The translations under genes and the position numbers were made by a program. Below are positions 51,752 to 58,882 of a stretch of DNA of 58,882 nt, piece after piece. The stretch spans positions 1 to 58,882 of the forward strand of contig VSNM01000033.1 in the NCBI GenBank assembly GCA_009774245.1, written 5' to 3'. The notes under the pieces were generated by a model. It worked only from the letters and a program-made list of their open reading frames with translations. It made no database searches and was not told the DNA's origin. The stretch's first letter is position 1, and each line of letters starts with the position of its first letter. Origin of the DNA: Lachnospiraceae bacterium (GTDB lineage: Bacteria; Bacillota; Clostridia; Lachnospirales; Lachnospiraceae).

Positions 51752-51791
51752 CCAAACCAACATATTTCAAATCCAAAAAAGGAAATCAAAA

Positions 51792-53492
51792 ATGAAAAGA
51801 AACCAAAAGGATTTTACCAGAACCGCAATACTGTTACTGATGACAATTCTTGCTGTCGGTATCGTGAAATGGACCTGCGCACCTGATGAAGCTTCCATTT
51901 CTGTCCAAGATGGCAGCTTTGAACTTTCGGTCTGGATCTCTGACAATCTCTGCGTCAACTGGTGGAAAAATGAGACGGACAACACTTACTGCATTTTTAT
52001 CCCGGGAGCTGTAAAGAATCAAAAGCTGCGCCTGACCTTTGGGGGAATCCAGTACGCTGTTATCGATGGCGAAAAAATCACCAACGGAAGTGAATATCGC
52101 TTTTCTCAGGGAACACACACTCTCAAGACAGGGGACAATGACAATGCGGCATATACTCTGACCGTATGGCATACATCAAATATCCCCTCCTTGTTCGTAC
52201 AGACACAATCCGGTTCAATTGACGAAATCCATTCGTCAAAACAACTGTCAGAATCCGGAAAAGTATTCATTATGGACAGCCGTGGACATCGTTATTATGA
52301 AGGAATTATTGATGAAATCCATTGCCGCGGAAATTCTTCCTTTGACAAAACAGAAAAAAAGTCATACACGATAAGCCTAGACAAAGGTACGGATTTATTT
52401 GAAATGGGCAAAGCCAAAAAATGGCTTCTGATAGCAAATGCCTTTGATGATACACTGGTCAGAAACGCATCCGCCTTCTCCATCGCAGCGCTGCTCAGGC
52501 TTCCCTACACTCCAGAGTTCCGGTATGTAGATGTATATATGAATGGCAGTTTCATTGGCAATTACCTGTTATCAGAAAAAATCGAGATCGGCAAAAGCCG
52601 GGTGAACATCAGAAACCTCGAAAAAGAAACCGCAGTCTTAAACGAGAGCTGTCATCTGGCAGATGCGGAATTTTTTATGGAGCAGCAGGGACGGCTTTTC
52701 AGCACCAAAGGATACCGCATCGAAGAGGAGCCCGAGGACATATCAGGCGGTTATCTGCTCGAGCTTGAGACCAGCGACAGATATGGACTGGAAGCCAGCG
52801 GTTTTCTCACATCGAGAATGCAGCCGGTCGTTTTTGCAAATCCCAGATATGCCTCCTATAACCAGGTATCTTATATCGCAGGACTGTATCAGGACTTTGA
52901 GGATGCGGTCTTTTCCGCGGACGGCTCCAGCCCGTATACAGGAAAAATGTACTACGAATATATTGACATGGATTCTTTTGCGCGAAAATATCTTCTCGAG
53001 GAGCTGGTCAAGAATCTGGACGCATCTTTCACCAGTCAGTACCTATATAAATACGATGACAGTGTCAGCAGCAGATTCTATGCCGGTCCCTGCTGGGATT
53101 ATGACAAATCGATCGCCGCGTCAGGGATCACTGAGGACGGAATCAATCTAAACGATCCGGAGGGACTGTATGCCGCCGTGCAGGAAAAAGATTCCGACAT
53201 CTGGTATGCCCTGTATCAGCACGAGGACTTTCGAAAAACAGCTGCATCGATATTTTTTAAGGAACTGGAACCGTATTTAAGAAAGGACCGCGGCCAGATA
53301 TTCTTCGAATACAGCAGCGGGATTCGCGACTCCAATGACTGCAATATGATACGTTGGAATACCTTCCCACAGGCAGTGACAATTGAAGAAAAAAGAATCC
53401 TGTACCACGCAAAAGTGCTGGAGCTGGCCAGCTTTATTGATCAGCGCCTTGACTTTCTATACAGTGAATGGGAGGTGCTGCAGGATGGCTGA
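51792..53492 (+). CDS. cotH: CotH-family protein kinase-like protein
   Basis: A 566-residue protein with an N-terminal membrane anchor/signal (TAILLLMTILAVGIVKWTC), about 115 residues of beta-rich extracytoplasmic domain, and the CotH kinase-like fold: IHCRGNSSFDKTEKKSYTI, WLLIANAFDDTLVRN, FRYVDVYMNGSFIGNYLLSE and the metal-binding CWDYDKSI. In Bacillus CotH phosphorylates spore-coat proteins; relatives outside spores are of unknown target. It heads a run with VTC and DUF4956 genes and overlaps VTC by 8 bp, so the three form one unit. A spore role is not shown by the context. Confidence 0.9.
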   Translation: MKRNQKDFTRTAILLLMTILAVGIVKWTCAPDEASISVQDGSFELSVWISDNLCVNWWKNETDNTYCIFIPGAVKNQKLRLTFGGIQYAVIDGEKITNGSEYRFSQGTHTLKTGDNDNAAYTLTVWHTSNIPSLFVQTQSGSIDEIHSSKQLSESGKVFIMDSRGHRYYEGIIDEIHCRGNSSFDKTEKKSYTISLDKGTDLFEMGKAKKWLLIANAFDDTLVRNASAFSIAALLRLPYTPEFRYVDVYMNGSFIGNYLLSEKIEIGKSRVNIRNLEKETAVLNESCHLADAEFFMEQQGRLFSTKGYRIEEEPEDISGGYLLELETSDRYGLEASGFLTSRMQPVVFANPRYASYNQVSYIAGLYQDFEDAVFSADGSSPYTGKMYYEYIDMDSFARKYLLEELVKNLDASFTSQYLYKYDDSVSSRFYAGPCWDYDKSIAASGITEDGINLNDPEGLYAAVQEKDSDIWYALYQHEDFRKTAASIFFKELEPYLRKDRGQIFFEYSSGIRDSNDCNMIRWNTFPQAVTIEEKRILYHAKVLELASFIDQRLDFLYSEWEVLQDG

Positions 53493-54183
53493 GTCCAGAC
53501 ACGAATACAAGTATATCTGCACCCGCCAGCAAATCGAAACAATCAGAAACAACATCATGGGAATCATGCAGCCTGACAAAAATGCGGGCAGGAGCGGGGA
53601 ATATGTGGTCAGGAGCTTATATTTCGACGACTATTCTGACAGCTGCCTGTATGACAATATAAACGGAACTGATCCAAGAGAAAAATTCCGGATACGAATA
53701 TATAATGCTGACCTCTCCTACATCCGGCTTGAACGAAAATGCAAGGAACATGGAAAAACGAGGAAAGCCTCCTGCCGCATCGATGAGAGGCTGTGCATGG
53801 AAATGATTCAGGGCAGATCTCTCAGAATGGACGCTGTGGATGCAGATGTTTACAGGAAATTCTGCCTGTGGCAGAATACAAAATTTTTAAAACCCGCAGT
53901 CATTACAGAATATGACCGAATCCCTTACGTATACAACGACGGGAATGTCAGAATCACATTTGACCAAAACATAAGGGCAGGAGCTCTTGTGAAGGATTTC
54001 ACAAAACAGCGGATTGCAACTCATCCTGTCATGCCATTGAACCAACACTTACTGGAAGTAAAATTCGACGAATTTATACCGGATTTCATATATTCATTGG
54101 TACAGACAGAAAAACTTCGTCAGACAACATTCTCAAAATACTATATGTGCAGAAGAAATCATTTTGGGGGAAATCGATTATGA
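53485..54183 (+). CDS. VTC-domain polyphosphate polymerase-like protein
   Basis: A 232-residue tunnel-fold (CYTH/TTM) protein like the catalytic domain of yeast Vtc4. Charged motifs fit: HEYKYICTRQQ, VRSLYFDDYSDSCLYDN, KFRIRIYN, RLERKCKEHGKTRK, VITEYDRIPYV, LLEVKFDEFIPDF and TFSKYYMCR. Basic residues would hold polyphosphate. The ATG at 53485 has GGGAGG about 10 bases upstream. It overlaps cotH by 8 bp and DUF4956 by 4 bp. Polyphosphate synthesis is the known family role; here it is inferred. Confidence 0.88.
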   Translation: MAESRHEYKYICTRQQIETIRNNIMGIMQPDKNAGRSGEYVVRSLYFDDYSDSCLYDNINGTDPREKFRIRIYNADLSYIRLERKCKEHGKTRKASCRIDERLCMEMIQGRSLRMDAVDADVYRKFCLWQNTKFLKPAVITEYDRIPYVYNDGNVRITFDQNIRAGALVKDFTKQRIATHPVMPLNQHLLEVKFDEFIPDFIYSLVQTEKLRQTTFSKYYMCRRNHFGGNRL

Positions 54184-54854
54184 GCTTTAACGATATCTTT
54201 AAAAATTCTTTTATGAACACTGTCAGTATGGCTGATTTATCCGTATCGCAAATATTGACTATATTTGGCATTACACTGCTGTTCGCATTGTATATTTTCT
54301 TCGTCTACCGAATTTTTACCCGAAAGACTTTCTACAATAAAAGTTATAATACAGCGCTCTCGGCGATAGCCCTGATCACGGCTGCAGTCATTATTACCAT
54401 CCAGTCCAGTATTGTCGTTTCCCTCGGAATGGTAGGCGCACTTTCGATCGTGCGTTTCCGAACCGCGGTAAAAGATCCTCTTGATCTGGTATTTATGTTC
54501 TGGGCACTGGCAACCGGAATCATATGCGGCGTCGGATTATTTGACGTTGCCGCAATTTTGTCCATCGCAGTGACTGGAACGATATTCCTGCTGGACAGGC
54601 TGCCCGTGGCGCATAGTCCCATGATTCTGATGATACAGGGAATCTACTGCGACATGGAAAATGCCATTATCGGCATCGTCTCACAATACACAAAAGCTTA
54701 CAGGGTAAAATCAAGAAATATCACACCTGACAGAACAAGTATTGTCATTGAACTCCGGGTAAAGGACGGTGGAGGACTTATACAGACACTGGGCGGCATC
54801 GAAGGCATCGAATATGTATCAATTATAGACCACGATGGAGAGGTAACTTTTTAA
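54180..54854 (+). CDS. DUF4956 membrane protein
   Basis: A 224-residue protein with four helices (about 20-45, 60-80, 90-120, 125-145) and a cytosolic beta/alpha C-terminal domain (TSIVIELRVKDGGGLIQTL). VGALSIVRFRTAVKDPLDLVFMFWALATG is split over helix 3 and is the family signature. DUF4956 proteins usually stand with VTC and CotH genes and may form the membrane partner of the polymerase. The ATG overlaps the VTC stop (ATGA). Confidence 0.88.
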   Translation: MSFNDIFKNSFMNTVSMADLSVSQILTIFGITLLFALYIFFVYRIFTRKTFYNKSYNTALSAIALITAAVIITIQSSIVVSLGMVGALSIVRFRTAVKDPLDLVFMFWALATGIICGVGLFDVAAILSIAVTGTIFLLDRLPVAHSPMILMIQGIYCDMENAIIGIVSQYTKAYRVKSRNITPDRTSIVIELRVKDGGGLIQTLGGIEGIEYVSIIDHDGEVTF

Positions 54855-54891
54855 CCGCAGTCTTACAAATTATTTGGAAAGGATTATACCA

Positions 54892-56268
54892 ATGAAAAAA
54901 TCGACAGATCATCGCTTATTCTCCATCTTTATGCTCGCTTTTGCCTGCATATTTTATCTTTTCTTTGCGCTGTATGACGGTGCTGTCATCTGCGTGGACT
55001 CTCCGGGGTATATTGAGATGAATATCGCAAGAGAACCATTATATCCGGTATTTTTAGCATTGTTGCGTTTTCTTTTCTCCGGTTTTTCCTCTGATTGTTA
55101 CCTCACTGCCGCAGTCTTTGTGCAAAGCGCGCTGGCTGCCTTTTCCGCATGGTGTTTTGCCGATTATATTCTGCACGAGTTTCAGACTGCCAGAGTATCC
55201 GCCATCATCGTACTATGCGTTCCGATGCTGGTATCACTCTTATGCCGCTTTGCTGCCAGAAGAGGCTCCATGTACTCAAACAGCATTATGACGGAAGGAC
55301 TGACGATTCCCTGCTACCTCCTCTTCTTCCGCTCCCTGACTGCCTATTGCCTGCACCGCGGGAAATCCTCGTTCATTTCCTGTTGGTTTCTGGCCCTTTT
55401 GCTCATCTCCACCCGCAAACAGATGTCCATCGCGCTGATCATGCTCGTTCTTGGTATTTTATACTGCTATTTGAAGGACCACCATTATCTCAAGGGAATC
55501 ACACTGTCGCTGCTATGCGTCATCAGTGTTCTGCTTGGCACATTCTGTCTGGACTTCGGATATAACTATACCCTGCGGGGCGAGCTTACCCGCCATTCCG
55601 GAGATACCAGATTTATCACCACAATGGCCGTCTATACCGCACAGAGAACCGACGCGCAGTATATCGCGGACGAGGACATCCGGAATCTGTTTCTTGAGAT
55701 CTATGATATCTGCGACGAAAGCGGCTACCTGAAAAGCGCTGCCAGACAAGGCTGGACAAACCGCGTATCCCATTTCGGGAATCATTATGACTGCATTCAG
55801 ATCGACAACCTGCGCCCTATGGTAAGCGCGTTCGCCAGAGAACGATATGGCAACGATCTGGTCGGCGCGAGCGAATACGGGGATCAGATCATGAACACAA
55901 TTAACCATTCTATCATACCGCACCGCCTGCCCGAGATCATCAGCACCTTTGCGGACAATTTCCTGTCCGGCCTCATCACCACAGTCGCCCAGCGCAATCC
56001 TGTGCTGATCTGGTACAGTCTGGCGGTTTACCTGTTATATATCGCACTGCTGATCTGGCACTGGCTCGTCGTCAGAGATTCCAAGGTTATCGTGCTCGCC
56101 TCCCTGGTTCTGGTCTCTATTGTCATCAACGTCGGTCTGGTGTCTCTGGTTATCTTCTGCCAGACGCGGTATACGATTTACAATATGGCACTATTTTATA
56201 TCAGTCTCTTCCTCCTGCTGCAGGAACCTGTCCGCAGAATATATGAAACTGTCGTGAGTATAAATTAG
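54892..56268 (+). CDS. Polytopic membrane protein, GT-C glycosyltransferase-like
   Basis: A 458-residue protein with about ten helices. The first extracytoplasmic loop has VDSPGYIEMN, with an acidic residue pair at the place where GT-C (GT39/ArnT-like) enzymes hold their catalytic Asp, followed by REPLYPVFLALLRFLFSGF. A large extracytoplasmic loop (about 225-350) precedes the last helices. GT-C enzymes use lipid-linked sugars. The family match is only by pattern. The ATG at 54892 has AAAGGA 9 bases upstream. It is 37 bp after DUF4956. Confidence 0.6.
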   Translation: MKKSTDHRLFSIFMLAFACIFYLFFALYDGAVICVDSPGYIEMNIAREPLYPVFLALLRFLFSGFSSDCYLTAAVFVQSALAAFSAWCFADYILHEFQTARVSAIIVLCVPMLVSLLCRFAARRGSMYSNSIMTEGLTIPCYLLFFRSLTAYCLHRGKSSFISCWFLALLLISTRKQMSIALIMLVLGILYCYLKDHHYLKGITLSLLCVISVLLGTFCLDFGYNYTLRGELTRHSGDTRFITTMAVYTAQRTDAQYIADEDIRNLFLEIYDICDESGYLKSAARQGWTNRVSHFGNHYDCIQIDNLRPMVSAFARERYGNDLVGASEYGDQIMNTINHSIIPHRLPEIISTFADNFLSGLITTVAQRNPVLIWYSLAVYLLYIALLIWHWLVVRDSKVIVLASLVLVSIVINVGLVSLVIFCQTRYTIYNMALFYISLFLLLQEPVRRIYETVVSIN

Positions 56269-56336
56269 CCGGAATTTGACATATTTGTATCAATCTCCCA
56301 TACATTTATAGAGAATAAATAAGCCGGAGCTGCTAT

Positions 56337-57728
56337 ATGTCAAACATTTCCAACAAGCGATCACACGAGATTCCGCGCGGCACATTCCGCCGCTATCTCA
56401 ATCCCAGATATCTGAAAAGCCCCGTCATCACCGGCGCTTTCCTCCTGACTGCCGCCGGTATTATCACCAAATTCATCGGATTTTTTTACCGGATTTTTCT
56501 GTCCAGGGTGTTTGACGAGGAAAGTCTCGGGATCTTCGGCCTCATCTCCCCTGTCATGATGCTGGTGCACGCCGTGTGCGCCGCCGGTATCCAGAATGCC
56601 ATCACACGCTTTGTAGCCGCGTCCAAAAAAGACAAAGCCTCCGAAGCCTACAGCTATCTTTTTACTGGTATCGTGATCTCTCTCTTTCTCTCGGGCTCCA
56701 TGGCTTATGTGATCTTTCACCAGGCGCCGTTTATCGCAATCCGCATCATCGGCGAGAGGCGATGTATCCCACTGCTGCGCATCAGCGCTTTATCCTTCCC
56801 GCTCGCCACGATCCATTCCTGTATCACCGGCTTCTTCTACGGGCGGAAAAAAGCCGCGATTCCAGCGTGGTCCATGATCATAGAGCAGTCCTGCCGCGTC
56901 CTCACTGTCTACATCCTGTTCAGGCTGTCTGTGGAGACAGGTTTGAACGTATCCTTATCATATATCTGTGTGGGACTTCTTGCCGGCGAATTTTCCTCGG
57001 CGCTTTTTTCGTGTTTTATGCTCGCGATCAAACCTGACCACACCGGCTTTTCCATGCGAAAGTCCCTCTCCATCCGCAAAGGAATCTCCATCCTGTCTCT
57101 GGCTCTGCCCATCAGCCTCAACAGGGTATGTATCAGCTTTATCTCTACCATAGAGACCATACAGCTTCCAAAAATGCTTGTCACAAGCGGTCTCACCACC
57201 TCCGAGGCCTTGTCTGTCTACGGCGTATTCTCTGGAATGGCGTCTCCGCTGATTATGTTTCCAAGCGCCTTCACCGGTTCCGCCGCCTCCCTTCTGCTTC
57301 CGTCCGTGTCGGAAGCGCAGGCGCAGGGCAACACGAAACGGATACAGAAAACGATCTACCTGACGATTGGGCTCTGCTTTCTGCTCGGAGTAGGGTGCTT
57401 CCTGTTTTTCTTCACATTTGCGGATTTTCTCGGGAAAGCGCTCTTTGACAGCAATATCGCGGCAAGCCAGATCCGCGCCCTCTCCTTTGTGTGTCCCTTC
57501 CTGTACATGTCAGGCACACTCTCGAGCATCCTTCACGGTCTGGGCAAAACCGGCATCACCTTCGTGTTTAACCTGTCAAGCATTCTCTTCCGGCTTGGCT
57601 TTGTATTTCTCGCAGTCCCTTTGATCGGCTTTTCCGGATACATTTATGGCACCCTGATCAGCCAGATATTATATGATTTCTTAATTATTCTTGCTTTGAG
57701 ACGCTATTTGTTATATGATAAAAACTAG
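56337..57728 (+). CDS. Polysaccharide/lipid flippase (SpoVB/MurJ-like)
   Basis: A 463-residue membrane protein with about 12-14 helices of the MVF/MOP superfamily. Start after a polar 30-residue tail: GAFLLTAAGIITKFIGFFYRI, the SpoVB-type first helix; SLGIFGLISPVMMLVHAVCAAGIQNAITRF and SEAQAQGNTKRIQKTIYLT also fit. Such proteins move lipid-linked sugars across the membrane. CGGAG lies about 7 bases before the ATG. Next to the GT-C-like gene it suggests a surface polymer pathway. SpoVB itself acts in sporulation, but this could be a paralogue. Confidence 0.82.
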   Translation: MSNISNKRSHEIPRGTFRRYLNPRYLKSPVITGAFLLTAAGIITKFIGFFYRIFLSRVFDEESLGIFGLISPVMMLVHAVCAAGIQNAITRFVAASKKDKASEAYSYLFTGIVISLFLSGSMAYVIFHQAPFIAIRIIGERRCIPLLRISALSFPLATIHSCITGFFYGRKKAAIPAWSMIIEQSCRVLTVYILFRLSVETGLNVSLSYICVGLLAGEFSSALFSCFMLAIKPDHTGFSMRKSLSIRKGISILSLALPISLNRVCISFISTIETIQLPKMLVTSGLTTSEALSVYGVFSGMASPLIMFPSAFTGSAASLLLPSVSEAQAQGNTKRIQKTIYLTIGLCFLLGVGCFLFFFTFADFLGKALFDSNIAASQIRALSFVCPFLYMSGTLSSILHGLGKTGITFVFNLSSILFRLGFVFLAVPLIGFSGYIYGTLISQILYDFLIILALRRYLLYDKN

Positions 57729-57753
57729 CGAAAATACGAAAGGAGTCAAAGCA

Positions 57754-58782
57754 ATGAGTTTTGAATTTATAAAAGAACTGCCAACTCCTGATCAGATCAG
57801 GAAGGAATATCCTGTCCCTGACGCGATACAGGAGTTAAAGAAAAAAAGAGATCAGGCGATCAGCGATGTGTTTACCGGCAGGTCGGACAAGTTTCTCGTG
57901 ATCATCGGCCCCTGTTCCGCCGACAACGAGGACGCTGTGTGCGAGTATGTCTCACGGCTTGCCAAGGTCAATGAGAAAGTCAACGACAAACTGATCCTGA
58001 TCCCACGCGTGTACACCAACAAACCGCGCACTACCGGAGACGGATACAAAGGCATTGTACACCAACCCGATCCGGAAAAGGGCACCGACTTCCTAAAAGG
58101 CATTATCGCAATGCGCAAAATGCAGCTGCGCGTCATGAATGAATCGGAACTCACCGCGGCTGATGAGATGCTCTATCCTGAGAACTGGGGATATGTGTGC
58201 GATCTTCTCTCCTACGTCGCGATCGGCGCCCGCTCCGTGGAAGACCAGCAGCACCGCCTCGTCGTCAGCGGCTTCGACGTACCCGCCGGGATGAAGAACC
58301 CCACAAGCGGAGACCTCAGCGTCATGCTCAACTCCGTGTACGCGGCACAGCACCCGCATCCGTTTATCTACCGCGGCTGGGAGGTCAATACGACCGGAAA
58401 TCCGCTCGCGCACACAATCCTGCGCGGCGCAGTCAACAAGCATGGCAACAATATTCCCAATTATCACTATGAAGATCTGATTCTCCTGTTGGAGAAATAC
58501 AACGAGCGCGATCTCGTCAATCCGGCCTGTATCGTCGACGCAAATCACAGCAACTCCAGCAAACAATTCAAGGAACAGATCCGCATCGTTCACGAGGTCA
58601 TGCATTCCCGCAGAACCAACAGTGACCTGGCCAGCCTCGTAAAGGGCGTCATGGTGGAGAGTTACATCAAGGAGGGATGCCAGGCGATCGGCGAACACAT
58701 CTATGGGAAGTCCATCACTGATCCGTGCCTGGGCTGGAAGGATACGGAAGATCTGATCTACAGAATCGCTGATTTTATTTAG
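57754..58782 (+). CDS. DAHP synthase, class I (AroF/G/H type)
   Basis: 3-deoxy-7-phosphoheptulonate synthase joins phosphoenolpyruvate and erythrose 4-phosphate, the first step of aromatic amino-acid synthesis. The 342-residue protein has VIIGPCSADN, RVYTNKPRTTGDGYKG, GARSVEDQQHR, SGFDVPAGMKNPTSGDL and CIVDANHSNSSKQ, as in the E. coli AroF/G/H group. AAGGAG lies about 9 bases before the ATG. It follows the flippase by 25 bp, perhaps by read-through only. Which aromatic amino acid inhibits it cannot be told. Confidence 0.96.
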   Translation: MSFEFIKELPTPDQIRKEYPVPDAIQELKKKRDQAISDVFTGRSDKFLVIIGPCSADNEDAVCEYVSRLAKVNEKVNDKLILIPRVYTNKPRTTGDGYKGIVHQPDPEKGTDFLKGIIAMRKMQLRVMNESELTAADEMLYPENWGYVCDLLSYVAIGARSVEDQQHRLVVSGFDVPAGMKNPTSGDLSVMLNSVYAAQHPHPFIYRGWEVNTTGNPLAHTILRGAVNKHGNNIPNYHYEDLILLLEKYNERDLVNPACIVDANHSNSSKQFKEQIRIVHEVMHSRRTNSDLASLVKGVMVESYIKEGCQAIGEHIYGKSITDPCLGWKDTEDLIYRIADFI

Positions 58783-58800
58783 ATTATTTTATATGCACAA

Positions 58801-58882
58801 TCGAGTAGGGGAAAAGCCTTTCCCCTACTCGCGCGCCGGGCGTCCCGAAACGGCCCCAGAACGCCGCCCCGGTTGAAAAAAA
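58801..58882 (+). repeat. Copy E of the dispersed structured element (cut by window end)
   Basis: It begins 18 bp after the DAHP synthase stop. CGAGTAGGGGAAA and its exact 13-bp complement (58802-58831) form hairpin 1, followed by CGCGCCGGGCG as in copy A. The rest differs or runs out at the window edge. Confidence 0.55.

Noticed and set aside
51598..51789. N-terminal extension of mnmA
   Set aside because: The PP-loop family starts at 51597 with a good ribosome site; the extension is AT-rich upstream DNA.

Overview
The window looks like chromosome from a motile, Gram-positive anaerobe of the Clostridia, most likely Lachnospiraceae. The grounds are the gene order and families: a Firmicutes-type fla/che operon with FliY, CheC and CheD; a FapA-like DUF342 protein; CotH, VTC and DUF4956 genes in a row; a SpoVB-like flippase; BioY under a BirA-type operator; and strong AGGAGG ribosome sites. 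There is no rRNA, CRISPR array, prophage or complete insertion sequence.

Layout. Positions 1-5500 (minus strand) hold a truncated MATE transporter, a HAD phosphatase, larC and larB (nickel-pincer cofactor) and a GGDEF-EAL protein whose receiver domain is reduced to a 37-residue upstream ORF. Positions 5660-8750 hold csoR and copA; the CopZ-like domain fused to the CopA C-terminus has its own internal ribosome site. Then come an HD-GYP remnant, asnA, a membrane GGDEF protein, surE, a DUF6320/acyltransferase pair, bioY, two tRNAs (Ala-CGC, Val-CAC), a DUF1622 protein, a SprA-like HExxH protein, a BlaI-type regulator, and rpsB-tsf.

Positions 19073-45336 form one minus-strand motility block. In transcription order it is: coiled-coil protein, glycosyltransferase, flbD, motAB, fliLMY, cheY, fliOPQR, flhBAFG, PilZ, cheBAWCD, fliA, fapA and three poorly known small genes. 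It encodes stator, switch, export gate, chemotaxis core and sigma-28. The rod/hook/basal-body half (flgBC, fliEFGHI, flgDE) is absent. A 493-bp non-coding gap with a long inverted repeat, a candidate promoter and a terminator-like hairpin splits it between flhB and flhA.

Positions 45815-49164 are gap, pgk and tpi (glycolysis). After a 548-bp spacer come a PHP-family histidinol phosphatase and mnmA, which converge and overlap. Positions 51723-58782 are a plus-strand run: cotH, VTC polyphosphate polymerase, DUF4956, a polytopic GT-C-like membrane protein, a flippase and DAHP synthase.

The most unusual signals are non-coding: (1) a dispersed structured element at gene 3' ends (four copies plus one cut by the window end) whose stems change in a compensatory way while two short motifs stay fixed; (2) the last 11 codons of gap present three times at an exact 50-bp period, with only synonymous differences; (3) a 134-bp MITE-like element with perfect 12-bp terminal repeats and an 8-bp target duplication; (4) two further ~160-bp inverted-repeat elements in leaders; (5) a tandem duplication of the start region of the DUF6320 gene.
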